From NCBI GenBank assembly GCA_019244165.1, contig JAFATA010000064.1:1-40908 (forward strand): 40,908 nucleotides of DNA, read 5' to 3'. The first letter of the stretch is position 1; each line of letters opens with the position of its first letter. Source of the stretch: Pseudonocardiales bacterium (GTDB lineage: Bacteria > Actinomycetota > Actinomycetes > Mycobacteriales > Pseudonocardiaceae). Below are positions 16,204 through 25,810 of the stretch, one piece after another. A model generated the notes under the pieces. That model saw nothing but the letters and a program-made list of their open reading frames with translations, had not been told where the DNA came from and ran no database searches. The position numbers were made by a program, and so were the translations under genes.

Positions 16204-18244
16204 GAGCAAGGGTCTCAGCGAGGTCTCATCGAGGGAACGAGCGCTCGCCGACGCCTTGACGTCGGGCTGTGTGGTGGAGTGCAGCACACTCAGCACTGAG
16301 CAGTTGGGCATGACAGACAACCCCCGGTACACCATCCGGGCCGAGTTCCTGCGTGAGCTGGTGCTGGGGCGTACCGGTGAGCGTCTTGATCCGCTAGGGG
16401 TGCGGGTCCATGGGGCGCGGATCACGGGAACGCTCGATCTCACTCATGTCCCGGCTGCCGTGGGGATGGAGCTGCGAGGCTGCTTTTTCGAGCGCGCTGT
16501 GCTGCTCGTCAGTGCCCGCTTGCCCTGGTTGACCTTGGCTGGCTCGCACCTGGGGACGCTGGACTGCGATGGCCTCCGCGTGGACGGCGATGTCCTGCTC
16601 GGTGAGGGATTCACGGCTACCGGACAGGGCGATTACGGTGCAGTGCGGCTGCTCGGCGCCCACGTCGCCGGCCAGCTCAACGTCAATGGCGCGAGGCTGA
16701 CCAACGAGACCGGCCCCGCCCTCATCGGCGACGGGCTGCACATCGAGGGCGACGTGTTCGGGGGAGGGCTCATCGCCACCGGACACGGCGAACTCGGCGC
16801 GGTGCGGCTGCCGGGCGCCCACATCATCGGGCAACTCAACCTCAACGGCGCCGAACTGGCCAATCACGCCGGGCCCGCCCTCATCGGCGACGGGCTGCAC
16901 GTCGAGGGCGGCCTGGTGCTCGCCGAAGGGTTTACCGCTACCGGACACTACGAGCGGGGCGCGGTGCGGCTACCCGGTGCCCACATCAGCGGCCAGCTCA
17001 ACCTGGATGGCGCGGCGCTGATCAACCCGGCCGGGCCCGCCCTCATCGGCGACCATCTCGGGGTCACCGGCGGCGTGTTCCTCGACGGGTTCACCGCTAG
17101 CGGCCACGGCGACGACGGCGTCGTGCGGCTGCCGGACGCCCATATCACCGGCCAGCTCAACCTCGACCGCGCGGAGCTGACCAACCCCGCCGGGCCCGCC
17201 CTCATTGGCGACCACCTGCGGGTGGACAGTGACATGTTCGCCGAGGGACTCACCGCCACCGGACACAGCCCCGACGGCGCCGTACGGCTCGCCGACGCCC
17301 ACATCAGCGGCCAACTCAACCTCAGCCACGCGAAGCTGACCAACCAAGCCGGCCGTGCGCTCATCGGCGAGCACCTGCGGGTGGACAGTGACATGTTCGC
17401 CGAGGGACTCACCGCCACCGGACACAGCCCCGACGGCGCCGTACGGCTCGCCGACGCCCACATCAGCGGCCAACTCAACCTCAGCCACGCGGACCTGACC
17501 AACCCGGCCGGACCGGTCCTTGACCTGGAGGACGCCACGGCCAAGCACCTGTTCCTGCCCGCCCAGGTGATCTGCCCGCACGGTGCGGCCGAAAGGAGGG
17601 GCTGCACCGCACCTGCGCGGCAGCTTGCGCTCTCCGGCCTCGCCTACACCTCGCTGCACGCCGTGGACTGGCAGGAGTGGCTGCACCTGATCATCCACCA
17701 CACCCGTGACTATCGACCTCAGCCCTACCAGCAACTGGCCACCGCGCTGAGCGCCAGCGGCCGGGACTCCACCGCTCGGCAAGTCCTCATCGCCCAGCAA
17801 CAGGACCGCTACCACCGTGGTGATCTTGATGGTCTGCTGATCAAGTACCTGCACTGGCTCTGGGGGAGGTTCACTGGATACGGCTACCGCCCCAGCCGCG
17901 CCCTGCTCGTCCTCGTGGTGGTGCTCCTGATCGCGGCGGGGTTGGGGGTTGCCGCTGGGCACACCCCCGTGGGGCCGGGCCACTACGTCACCGCGCACAC
18001 CAGTGACACCCGCGATCCCTCCGCGCCGTGCTCGCTGATCGAGCAGATCGGGGTGGGCATCGACCACAGCGTGCCGCTGGCCCCCGCGGGCATCGGCAAC
18101 CGCTGCGCTTTCGAGACCTCCAGCCCGCTGGGCCAAGCGTTCCTCGCCTCCACCTGGATACTCCAGGCCCTGCTCTGGACGCTGGCCGCGCTCGCCCTCG
18201 CCGGTTACCTCGAGGTCATCCGCAGGGCCGGTGCGCCGGGATGA
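16202..18244 (+). CDS. Beta-helix repeat membrane protein (actinobacterial type)
   Basis: A 680-residue protein with at least six repeats of about 46-53 residues (residues about 115-440), each with a pattern like GAVRLPGAHISGQLNLDGAE then LTNPAGPALIGDHLRVxxD. The regular GQLNL and ALIG spacing suggests a right-handed beta-helix. After a soluble linker come two membrane helices (about 573-592 and 645-668) flanking a small Cys-containing loop. Similar Streptomyces proteins carry the name membrane-associated oxidoreductase, but I see no oxidoreductase motif, so that name has no support here. It is divergent from nadD, and its 3' end overlaps the convergent proA gene by 29 bases. Function unknown. 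Confidence 0.75.
   Translation: MSKGLSEVSSRERALADALTSGCVVECSTLSTEQLGMTDNPRYTIRAEFLRELVLGRTGERLDPLGVRVHGARITGTLDLTHVPAAVGMELRGCFFERAVLLVSARLPWLTLAGSHLGTLDCDGLRVDGDVLLGEGFTATGQGDYGAVRLLGAHVAGQLNVNGARLTNETGPALIGDGLHIEGDVFGGGLIATGHGELGAVRLPGAHIIGQLNLNGAELANHAGPALIGDGLHVEGGLVLAEGFTATGHYERGAVRLPGAHISGQLNLDGAALINPAGPALIGDHLGVTGGVFLDGFTASGHGDDGVVRLPDAHITGQLNLDRAELTNPAGPALIGDHLRVDSDMFAEGLTATGHSPDGAVRLADAHISGQLNLSHAKLTNQAGRALIGEHLRVDSDMFAEGLTATGHSPDGAVRLADAHISGQLNLSHADLTNPAGPVLDLEDATAKHLFLPAQVICPHGAAERRGCTAPARQLALSGLAYTSLHAVDWQEWLHLIIHHTRDYRPQPYQQLATALSASGRDSTARQVLIAQQQDRYHRGDLDGLLIKYLHWLWGRFTGYGYRPSRALLVLVVVLLIAAGLGVAAGHTPVGPGHYVTAHTSDTRDPSAPCSLIEQIGVGIDHSVPLAPAGIGNRCAFETSSPLGQAFLASTWILQALLWTLAALALAGYLEVIRRAGAPG
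17213..17491 (+). repeat. 120-bp near-perfect direct repeat, 159-bp period, in beta-helix gene
   Basis: Positions 17213-17332 and 17372-17491 read the same throughout by eye. The period of 159 bases is 53 codons, so one extra coil of the repeat domain was added recently without breaking the frame. Confidence 0.85.
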
Positions 18245-19511
18245 CCACGAACTGCCGCAGGTACAGATCAGCGAAGGTGACCGGCCCGCGCGGCCCGGGC
18301 ACCCGGTCGACGTTGATCCCGGTCTCGGGGACCCGCCGGAGCTTGAACCCGTCCAGCAGACGGGTGCTGGCGTTCCAGAACACCCCGGTACCGGCGTAGC
18401 CATCCAGGAATTCCCGGGCGGCGGCCTCGTCGCTGGTGACGATCGTGGCTGCCAGCCCTGAGGTCTCCTGGTTAGCGACGTGGGCGGCATGCCCCGGGCC
18501 AGTCACTCGGCTCACGGTCAGCGTTGCCTCCCGGCCGGTGTCCAACGCCCATTCGTGCCCGAGCGGGTGGTCGTGCGGTGGCAGGGACAGCGCGATCCCG
18601 CGCTGGCGGGCCGCCGTGAGCAGCGCCTCGTGCACCCGGTCCGGGACACCCTCTGCCACCAGCAGGAGGTTGACCCGGTTGCAGACACCCAGCCGGTCCA
18701 GCCCGGCCACCAGCAGCTCAACGGCGAGGGCGGGGTCCGCCGCGGCGTCGACGTAGAGCACGCCGCCGCCATCGGCGTGGGCCAGCACCCGTACTCCGTG
18801 CCGGGCGCCCTCGGCGGCCAGGATCCGGGTGGTCTCTCCGCTGCCCCGCACGATGACCAGCGGGATCAGCGCGGGTTGCTGCACGAGGGCCAGGGCGCTG
18901 TCCCGGCGGGGGTCGTCCACCAGCTGCACCGCGGCGGGATCCAGCCCGGCCTCGCCCAGCGCCGGCGCGATGACCTGCTCACGCAGCGCCAGCGCGGAGC
19001 GCAGCGCCGCCGACCCCGTCCGCAGCACCCCGGCGTTGCGGGACTTCACCAGTTGCGAGGCGACATCGACCACGACGTTGGGGCGGGCCTCGAAGGTGGC
19101 GCCCACCACGCCCACCGGGCGGCGGCGCTCGATCAGCCGCAAGCCGTCCGGACGGTCTTCCAGCACCCGGTCCCGTGGTGGGAACGGGACCTGGGCGAGC
19201 AGGGCGAGCTGAGTGGCCATCTCGGTCAGTCGCGCCTCGTCCAAGCGCAGACGGTCAATCAGCGCTCGGCTCATCCCGGACTGCTCGGCCGCGGCGATGT
19301 CGGCGGCGTTTGCGGCAAGCACATCAGCGGCGCTGACGGTCAGGTGCCGCGCCATGGCCTCGAGCGCGGCGTCGATGGTCTCGTCGTCGGTGCTGGCCAG
19401 GGTGGGAGCGGCGCGCTGCGCACTGCGCGCGCACTCGGCGACGATGTCCCTCACGGGGCCTGAGCCTACTGGCGCGTGAGTGGTATTTGGTGCTGGAACA
19501 GTGTTACGCAC
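18216..19511 (-). CDS. proA: Gamma-glutamyl phosphate reductase ProA, divergent
   Basis: Second step of proline synthesis: NADPH-dependent reduction of glutamyl-5-phosphate. Aldehyde-dehydrogenase fold with RRPVGVVGATFEARPNVVVD and the catalytic Cys in RLGVCNRVN. It departs from the usual ProA: the ETGxGxCHxYV block is replaced by HADGGGVLYVDAAADPALAV, and the usual C-terminal FGxEIGIST/HARGPMG segment reads RRVPETGINVDRVPGPRGPV. It still lies directly after proB, so ProA remains the best name. The GTG at 19511 abuts the proB stop; GTG at 19454 is an alternative. The 3' end overlaps the convergent membrane-protein gene. Confidence 0.85.
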   Translation of the reverse strand: MRNTVPAPNTTHAPVGSGPVRDIVAECARSAQRAAPTLASTDDETIDAALEAMARHLTVSAADVLAANAADIAAAEQSGMSRALIDRLRLDEARLTEMATQLALLAQVPFPPRDRVLEDRPDGLRLIERRRPVGVVGATFEARPNVVVDVASQLVKSRNAGVLRTGSAALRSALALREQVIAPALGEAGLDPAAVQLVDDPRRDSALALVQQPALIPLVIVRGSGETTRILAAEGARHGVRVLAHADGGGVLYVDAAADPALAVELLVAGLDRLGVCNRVNLLLVAEGVPDRVHEALLTAARQRGIALSLPPHDHPLGHEWALDTGREATLTVSRVTGPGHAAHVANQETSGLAATIVTSDEAAAREFLDGYAGTGVFWNASTRLLDGFKLRRVPETGINVDRVPGPRGPVTFADLYLRQFVVIPAHRPCG

Positions 19512-20618
19512 TCACGTGCCGCACGGCACCAAATCGTCGGCGTGCACGACTTCGCGGCGCAGTTCGGCAGGCAGCTCGCGGGTGGAACGGCCGATCAACT
19601 CGGGTAGCTCGGCCGCGTCGAACCCGACCATCCCCCGAGCGACCACGGCGCCCTGCCCGTCGACCAGCTCCACCACGTCGCCCGCCGCGAAGTCACCCTC
19701 GACGCCGATGATGCCGGCCGCCAGCAGCGAGCGCCGCCGGTGCACCACCGCGCGGATCGCCCCGTCGTCGAGCCGTAACCGGCCGGAGGCCTGCGCGGCG
19801 TGGCGCAGCCAGAACCGGCGAGCCGAGAGCCGCGCCGCGGAAGGGGCGAAAGCGGTACCGACGTCGGCTGCACCCAAGGCTCGCCCGACCTGTGTCGCGG
19901 CGGCCAGCAGCACCGGCACCCCGGCTTGGGAGGCCACCGTCGCGGCGTCGAGCTTGGTGGCCATCCCGCCGGTACCCAGCGTACCGCCGTCACCGGCCTG
20001 CACGCCGCAGGTGTCCGCCGGTCCGTGCACCTCCGCAACCAGCCGAGCCGCGCCGAGCCGGGGGTCGCTGTCGTAGAGCCCGCCGACGTCGGAGAGCAGC
20101 ACCAGGGCATCGGCGCCCACCAAGTGCGCCACCAGGGCAGCGAGCCGGTCGTTGTCTCCAAACCGGATCTCGCCGGTGGCCACGGTGTCGTTCTCGTTGA
20201 CCACCGGCACCACCCCCAGGCCGCGCAGCCGGGCGAACGTGCGCTGCGCGTTGCGGTAGTGCGCGCGACGGACCACGTCATCGGCGCTCAACAGCACCTG
20301 CCCGACGGTACGGCCATAGCGGGCCCAGGATTGCGTGTAGGCGTACCCGAGCACCAGCTGCCCGACGCTGGCTGCGGCCTGTTGGGTGGCCAGATCGCGG
20401 GGCCGGCGGCGCAGCCCTAGGGGCGCCAGCCCGGCGGCGATGGCGCCCGAGGACACCAGTACTAGCTGGGTGCCGGCCGCGACGCGGGCGGCGAGCGCGT
20501 CGACCAGGGCGTCCAACCTGACCCGGTCCAGCCCGCCAGCGGCCGTGGTCAGCGAGGATGAGCCGATCTTGACCACCAGATACCGGGCTTGCGCCACGGC
20601 CTGCCGGGTCGGGCTCAC
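19512..20618 (-). CDS. proB: Glutamate 5-kinase ProB
   Basis: First committed step of proline synthesis, phosphorylating glutamate with ATP. It has the amino-acid kinase domain (1-265) with [27 protein letters not shown] and [12 protein letters not shown], and a C-terminal PUA domain (about 280-365). Length 368 is normal for the two-domain form. Its GTG start overlaps the obg stop by four bases (GTGA), which joins it to the obg transcript, and proA follows with no gap. Confidence 0.95.
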   Translation of the reverse strand: MSPTRQAVAQARYLVVKIGSSSLTTAAGGLDRVRLDALVDALAARVAAGTQLVLVSSGAIAAGLAPLGLRRRPRDLATQQAAASVGQLVLGYAYTQSWARYGRTVGQVLLSADDVVRRAHYRNAQRTFARLRGLGVVPVVNENDTVATGEIRFGDNDRLAALVAHLVGADALVLLSDVGGLYDSDPRLGAARLVAEVHGPADTCGVQAGDGGTLGTGGMATKLDAATVASQAGVPVLLAAATQVGRALGAADVGTAFAPSAARLSARRFWLRHAAQASGRLRLDDGAIRAVVHRRRSLLAAGIIGVEGDFAAGDVVELVDGQGAVVARGMVGFDAAELPELIGRSTRELPAELRREVVHADDLVPCGT

Positions 20619-22066
20619 TCCGGCTCGGCCTCACCGCCAGCGGTGCTCTCGCGCCGTGCGCGGCGGGCGGCCTTGCGCTGGGCCGCGCTGGCGCGCTCAC
20701 CGGTATCCAACCGCCAGTCCCTTCCCCGCGCGCCGAGGCGAATCGTGGCCGCTCCGGCTGGCGTGGAAGGTTCCCAGTCAAAGGTGACCTGGCCGATGGT
20801 GACCGGGCACCCAGCCCGGGCCCCCACGGCAGCCAGGGCATCCTCGACGCCGAGCCGGGCCAGCCGGTCGGCGAGGTAGCCGACGGCCTCGGCGTTGTCG
20901 AAGTTGGTCTGCCGCACCCAGCGCTCCGGTCGTCCACCGCGGACGATGAACCCCTCGGGGCAATCAGGGTCAGCCGTGACGTCGAAACCGGGCTCCTCGA
21001 CGGCCGTGGGGCGTAGCACCACCCGGGTCGGTTCGGCAGCGGGCAGCGAGGCCCGGTGCTGGCGCACCGCCGCGCTGAGCGCAAAGCGCAGTTCCCGCAA
21101 GCCCTCCGTGGTCACCGTGGACACGCAATGCACCGGCAGTCCGCGGGCCACGAGCTCCGGTCGCACGAGCTCAGCCAACTCCCGGGCATCCGGGACGTCA
21201 ATCTTGTTGAGCACCACCAACCGGGGGCGAGAGGCCAGCGCGCCGCCCAGTGCGGGGGTGTAAGCGGCAAGCTCGCGTTCCAGCGCGTCCACATCGGACA
21301 GGGGGTCGCGGCCGCTCCCCACGCTCGCGCAGTCCACGACGTGCACCAGCACGGCACACCGTTCGATGTGCCGCAGGAACTCCAGCCCGAGTCCCTTGCC
21401 CTGGCTGGCGCCGGGGATCAGGCCAGGGACGTCGGCCACGGTAAACACCGTCTCGCCTGCGGTGACCACACCGAGGTGGGGCACCAGAGTGGTGAACGGG
21501 TAGTCGGCGATCTTGGGGCGGGCCGCGGAGAGCACCGATACCAGGGAGGATTTACCCGCTGAGGGGAACCCGACGAGCCCGACATCGGCGACCGACTTCA
21601 GCTCCAATACCAGATCTCGGCTCTCCCCCGGCTCACCGAGCAAGGCGAAACCCGGCGCCTTGCGGGTCCGGGAGGCCAGCGCCGCGTTACCCAGTCCGCC
21701 ATGCCCCCCCGCCGCGGCGACGAACCGGGTTCCACTGCCCACCAGGTCCGCCGCTACCTCGCCGTCGGGAGTGAGCACCACGGTGCCATCCGGCACCCGC
21801 AGCTCGAGGTCCTCGCCGCTGGCGCCGTTGCGATGGCTGCCCTGCCCCGGCTTGCCGCTGGAGGCTCTCGCCTGGCTGCGGTAGTGGAAGTCGAGCAAGG
21901 TGTGTACTCCGGGGTCCACCACCAGCACCACGTCGCCGCCGCGCCCTCCGTTGCCCCCGTCGGGGCCTCCCAGGGGCGCAAACTTCTCCCGGTGCACCGA
22001 CGCGCAGCCGTGGCCGCCATCACCCGCAGCAACGTGAATCATCACCCGATCCACGAAGCGCGACAC
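20615..22066 (-). CDS. obg: GTPase ObgE/CgtA
   Basis: Ribosome-associated GTPase needed for 50S assembly and stress control. It has the Gly-rich Obg fold (1-160, [15 protein letters not shown]), a G domain with GFPSAGKSS (G1), DVPGL (G3) and NKID (G4), and a C-terminal OCT domain with [20 protein letters not shown]. The GTG at 22066 (483 aa, [12 protein letters not shown]) has GGGAG eight bases before it and agrees with homologues; an upstream start at 22081 is less likely. It follows rpmA by 11 bases, in the usual rplU-rpmA-obg order. Confidence 0.96.
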   Translation of the reverse strand: MSRFVDRVMIHVAAGDGGHGCASVHREKFAPLGGPDGGNGGRGGDVVLVVDPGVHTLLDFHYRSQARASSGKPGQGSHRNGASGEDLELRVPDGTVVLTPDGEVAADLVGSGTRFVAAAGGHGGLGNAALASRTRKAPGFALLGEPGESRDLVLELKSVADVGLVGFPSAGKSSLVSVLSAARPKIADYPFTTLVPHLGVVTAGETVFTVADVPGLIPGASQGKGLGLEFLRHIERCAVLVHVVDCASVGSGRDPLSDVDALERELAAYTPALGGALASRPRLVVLNKIDVPDARELAELVRPELVARGLPVHCVSTVTTEGLRELRFALSAAVRQHRASLPAAEPTRVVLRPTAVEEPGFDVTADPDCPEGFIVRGGRPERWVRQTNFDNAEAVGYLADRLARLGVEDALAAVGARAGCPVTIGQVTFDWEPSTPAGAATIRLGARGRDWRLDTGERASAAQRKAARRARRESTAGGEAEPE

Positions 22067-22077
22067 CGTGCTCTCCC

Positions 22078-22350
22078 TCACGTGCTGTCATGGAAGGCCT
22101 CGACCGGGACGATGTTGACGGTCTTGCGCCCCCGCTTGGTGCTGAACTGCACCGAGCCCGCCGCAAGAGCAAAAAGGGTGTCATCACCGCCGCGGCCGAC
22201 GTGCGCGCCTGGATGGAACTTGGTGCCACGCTGGCGAATGAGGATCTCCCCTGCGTTGACTACCTGGCCACCGAACCGCTTGACCCCAAGCCGCTGGGAA
22301 TTGGAGTCACGGCCATTTCGGGAGCTAGAAGCGCCTTTCTTGTGTGCCAT
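22078..22350 (-). CDS. rpmA: 50S ribosomal protein L27
   Basis: Ribosomal protein near the peptidyl transferase centre. The 90 residues start [20 protein letters not shown], with GVKRFGGQ and [13 protein letters not shown], which are family signatures. It starts directly with the mature-type MAHKK sequence, with no Firmicutes-type cleaved leader. It lies between rplU and obg on one strand. Confidence 0.97.
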   Translation of the reverse strand: MAHKKGASSSRNGRDSNSQRLGVKRFGGQVVNAGEILIRQRGTKFHPGAHVGRGGDDTLFALAAGSVQFSTKRGRKTVNIVPVEAFHDST

Positions 22351-22419
22351 CGGTGCTCACACCCTCGTCAGAAACTTTTCAAGGTCAACTATGTCCACGG
22401 GCTACCGGGGATCTACGGA

Positions 22420-22728
22420 TCAGGGGGCGATGGCGATAACCTCAACCCGAGTCAGCCGCTGGCGGTGACCCTGCCGCTTGTGGTAACCGGTCTTGTTCTT
22501 GAACTTGTGAATTCGGATCTTGGGGCCTTTGACCTGCGCAACGACCCTTCCGCGCACCGAGACGGCACGAAGGGCAGCCGCTTCGGTGGTCACGGTGGGG
22601 CCGTTGACGAGCAGTACCGCAGCCAAACTGACCTCAGTCCCGGGGTCGCCATCAAGCTTTTCCACCTCGACGACGTCCCCGACGGTCACTTTGTACTGCT
22701 TGCCGCCAGTCTTCACGATCGCGTACAT
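22420..22728 (-). CDS. rplU: 50S ribosomal protein L21
   Basis: Binds 23S rRNA in the large subunit. The 102 residues start [20 protein letters not shown] and end with [20 protein letters not shown], both family signatures. It is the first gene of the rplU-rpmA-obg-proB-proA run. A 17-bp tandem repeat lies just upstream, between it and rne. Confidence 0.97.
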   Translation of the reverse strand: MYAIVKTGGKQYKVTVGDVVEVEKLDGDPGTEVSLAAVLLVNGPTVTTEAAALRAVSVRGRVVAQVKGPKIRIHKFKNKTGYHKRQGHRQRLTRVEVIAIAP

Positions 22729-22788
22729 CGGGTGGCACTCCTGGACTGTTCAGATGGCGTGGACTGGTGGTGACCCGCACTGCTCATC

Positions 22789-22850
22789 ATGCCCCGCGGT
22801 TCATGGTGCCCTGGGGTTCAGCATGCCCTGGGATTCATCATGCACAGCGG
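22789..22850. repeat. 17-bp tandem repeat (about 3.6 copies) between rne and rplU
   Basis: Units at 22789, 22806 and 22823 follow the pattern ATGCCCTGGGGTTCATC with a few changes, and a partial fourth starts at 22840. It fills the start of the intergenic region upstream of rplU on the minus strand. Confidence 0.75.
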
Positions 22851-22923
22851 TGCGCTCAGCAGAACTCGGCCCGCCGAACTGGCGGGCCGCCTCGCCGAGG
22901 GTACGGCCCACCCTCTAGCCCGG

Positions 22924-25623
22924 TCAAACCGGGGTGCTCACCTCGGGCGTGGTATCTCGAAGGGCAGTATCTCGAGGGACGGGGGCTGGCGAGTCGGCAC
23001 CCTTCGACAGTTCCGTGGCGGGCGGTCCGGCAGGCCGCGACGCAGCCCGGCGGCGGCGCGGCATAGCGCGCGTTGCTGGCTGTGCAGGCACGCTCGGGGC
23101 GTCGGTCCCCGGTTCGGTTTGTGGTTCCGTTTGTGGTTCCGTTTGTGGTTCGGCTCGTGTTTCGGCTTGTGTTTCGGCACAGACGGGTCCAGCCGGGCGG
23201 GCACCGTCTGGCGCCAGCGGGGATTGGGAGCCATCCACCGACGCGGGCAGCGGCGCAAACTCTGGCGCGCTCAGGTGGTCCTGCGCGGTCGGCTGCTCCG
23301 CTGCCGCGGGGGCGGCTGCCGATCCACGTCCCCGCGGCTTGGCGCGACGGCCGTTCACCGTGCTGGAGTCTCTGGCTGCCGAGAACACCCCAGCCGGCAC
23401 CGCAGCCGCCTGGCTCCGGACGTTCACCGGCTCCGCGGAGATCACTACGCCGGAACCCTTGCACTGTTCGCAGGGGCTGGAATACGCCTCCAGCAGCCCG
23501 GTGCCGATCTTTTTGCGGGTCATCTGGACCAGGCCCAGCGAGGTGACCTCAGCGACCTGGTGGCGGGTCCGATCCCGGCCTAAACATTCGGTCAACCGGC
23601 GGAGCACCAGGTCCCGATTCGACTCGAGCACCATGTCGATGAAGTCGATGACGATGATCCCACCAATGTCCCGCAGTCGAAGTTGCCGGATAATCTCTTC
23701 GGCGGCTTCGAGATTGTTGCGGGTGACGGTTTCCTCGAGGTTGCCGCCTGACCCGGTGAACTTGCCGGTGTTGACGTCGATCACGGTCATCGCCTCGGTA
23801 CGGTCGATGATCAGGTATCCCCCGGAGGGCAGCCACACCTTGCGGTCCAGCGCCTTGGTGATCTGCTCGTCGATCCGGAACTCGGCGAACACGTCGTCCG
23901 CGCCAACGTACCTGCGCACCCGGGGCATCAGGTCCGGGGCGACGTGCTTGACGTAGCCCTCAACGGTGTCCCATGCTTCATCACCCTGGACCACCAGCTC
24001 GCGGAAATCCTCGGTGAACAAGTCCCGCACGACTTTCACCAGCAGGTCGGGCTCTTCATACAGCAGTTCCGGTGCGGTGGCCTTGCTCCCGGAACCATCC
24101 GCGGAGCTGCCCGACTTGTTCTGGCCAGACTTGTTCTGGATAACCTCCCACTGAGCCCGCAACCGGCGGACGTCCCGGGCTAGTTCCTCCTCGCTGATTC
24201 CTTCAGAAGCAGTCCGGATGATCACACCAGCATCCTCGGGGACGATCCGCTTGAGCACCTCTTTGAGGCGCTTGCGCTCGGTATCGGGCAGCTTGCGGCT
24301 GATCCCCGTGGCCCCTCCGCCCGGCACGTACACCAGGAACCGACCGGGCAGGCTGATCTGGGTGGTCAACCGGGCACCCTTGTGGCCGGCCGGGTCTTTG
24401 GTGACCTGCACGAGGACGTTGTCCCCGCTGGAGAGGGCCTGCTCGATGCGCCGCGCCTTGCCCTCAAGCCCGGCGGCGTCCCAGTCCACCTCACCGGCGT
24501 AGAGCACCGCGTTACGACCCCGGCCGATGTCCACGAACGCGGCCTCCATCGAGGGCAGCACGTTCTGCACCCTGCCGAGATAGACGTTGCCGACTAACGA
24601 GCCAGAGCCCGACGTGGTGACGAAGTGCTCTACCAGGATGTCGTCCTCGAGCACCCCGATCTGGATACGCTCGGGGCGTTCCCGCACGACCATGGTGCGC
24701 TCGACAGCCTCGCGCCGGGCGAGGAACTCCGATTCGGACAGGATCGCCACCCGACGCCGGCCCGCCTCCCGGCCGTCGCGCCGGCGCTGCCGCTTGGCCT
24801 CCAAGCGGGTCGAGCCGCGGATGGACTGCACCTCGTCCTCACCCAGCGGAGAAGCCTTGCTCTCTCGGACGTGCACAACGGTGTCCGGTGGGTCGTCCTC
24901 GTCGAGGACGACGTCATCGCCGTTGCCATTCCGGCGCCGTCTGCGGCGGCGCCGTCGAGCCGCGCTCCCGTTGGACTCCCCGGGCGCACGGTCCTCGGCC
25001 AACTCCTCCGAGGGTGCCCCGCCGTCCTGGTCGTCCTCCTCGCGACCCTCGGCCGGCGCGATCGGGCTGCCCTCGGCATCCCCGTTGGCTTTACCGCGCC
25101 CGCGGCCCCGGCGACCCCGGCGACGGCGGCGCCGGGTAGTGCCGTCGGTCTCCACCTCATCCGCACTCGGCTCGTCCTCGTCCGGATCGATCCCGTAGTT
25201 GATCCCGTCGTCGAGCCCGTGGTCACTGACGGTGTGCCCGTCGGCTGCGGTCGGTTGCAGGACCGGGGAGAGGAATACCGGTGCCGGCGAATGCGGCACT
25301 GGTATCAGGGGTGTCTCCGGCGCGCTCTGCTGCGCCACCTCGTCGATCTCCGTGGGGTCCGGCTCGGGATCCGGCAGCAGCACCTGCAGTGCCCGCAACG
25401 CCGTCTCGCGGTCAATGCTGGACTGCGCGCTGCGTACCGTGATGCCGAGTTCGGCCAGCGCGGCCATGACGTCCTTGCTGCTCACCGAGACAAGCTTGGC
25501 CAAGGCATGCACACGCAACTTGCTCGGCAGCGAGAACGCAAGATCAGTCCTGTCGGACGTCCCGGTCGCGGATGCCGTTGTCCGCCCACCGAGACCTCCG
25601 GCGGGCGTGGTCGTGTTCGCCAT
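22924..25623 (-). CDS. rne: Ribonuclease E/G with N-terminal IF2-like domain
   Basis: Central endoribonuclease of RNA processing and decay. Of 899 residues, about 28-75 resemble the IF2 N-terminal helical domain (LRVHALAKLVSVSSKDVMAA), a long acidic/Arg-rich linker runs to about 270, an S1 domain with GNVYLGRVQNVLPSMEAAFV sits near 335-420, the catalytic RNase E/G core near 420-740 has VIDVNTGKF and IIVIDFIDM, and the zinc-link motif CEQCKGSG is near 718. The tail has an EPQTEPQTEP repeat. The layout matches actinobacterial RNase E. A short NKSGQNKSG insertion lies at about 497-505. It is transcribed toward rplU. Confidence 0.94.
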   Translation of the reverse strand: MANTTTPAGGLGGRTTASATGTSDRTDLAFSLPSKLRVHALAKLVSVSSKDVMAALAELGITVRSAQSSIDRETALRALQVLLPDPEPDPTEIDEVAQQSAPETPLIPVPHSPAPVFLSPVLQPTAADGHTVSDHGLDDGINYGIDPDEDEPSADEVETDGTTRRRRRRGRRGRGRGKANGDAEGSPIAPAEGREEDDQDGGAPSEELAEDRAPGESNGSAARRRRRRRRRNGNGDDVVLDEDDPPDTVVHVRESKASPLGEDEVQSIRGSTRLEAKRQRRRDGREAGRRRVAILSESEFLARREAVERTMVVRERPERIQIGVLEDDILVEHFVTTSGSGSLVGNVYLGRVQNVLPSMEAAFVDIGRGRNAVLYAGEVDWDAAGLEGKARRIEQALSSGDNVLVQVTKDPAGHKGARLTTQISLPGRFLVYVPGGGATGISRKLPDTERKRLKEVLKRIVPEDAGVIIRTASEGISEEELARDVRRLRAQWEVIQNKSGQNKSGSSADGSGSKATAPELLYEEPDLLVKVVRDLFTEDFRELVVQGDEAWDTVEGYVKHVAPDLMPRVRRYVGADDVFAEFRIDEQITKALDRKVWLPSGGYLIIDRTEAMTVIDVNTGKFTGSGGNLEETVTRNNLEAAEEIIRQLRLRDIGGIIVIDFIDMVLESNRDLVLRRLTECLGRDRTRHQVAEVTSLGLVQMTRKKIGTGLLEAYSSPCEQCKGSGVVISAEPVNVRSQAAAVPAGVFSAARDSSTVNGRRAKPRGRGSAAAPAAAEQPTAQDHLSAPEFAPLPASVDGSQSPLAPDGARPAGPVCAETQAETRAEPQTEPQTEPQTEPGTDAPSVPAQPATRAMPRRRRAASRPAGPPATELSKGADSPAPVPRDTALRDTTPEVSTPV

Positions 25624-25810
25624 TCAACTCCTCCAGCCCCCGGGCGCGTCCCACCTGTCCTAACGCGGCCGCGCAGGGGCCCTGTGCGTCATCCGCCGCC
25701 GAGTCCGGCGACGGCAATCCTGTCTAACACCGGCAGCTCCGCGGTGCGGAGCGGTCAACCGGTGCGTCCTGCGACGTCATGCCGATCTGACCCCATCGCC
25801 AGACTGTGCC

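Noticed and set aside
16394-18490. Long minus-strand frames opposite the beta-helix gene
   Set aside because: They mirror the repeat coding of the sense strand and run into proA in the wrong frame; no family signature.
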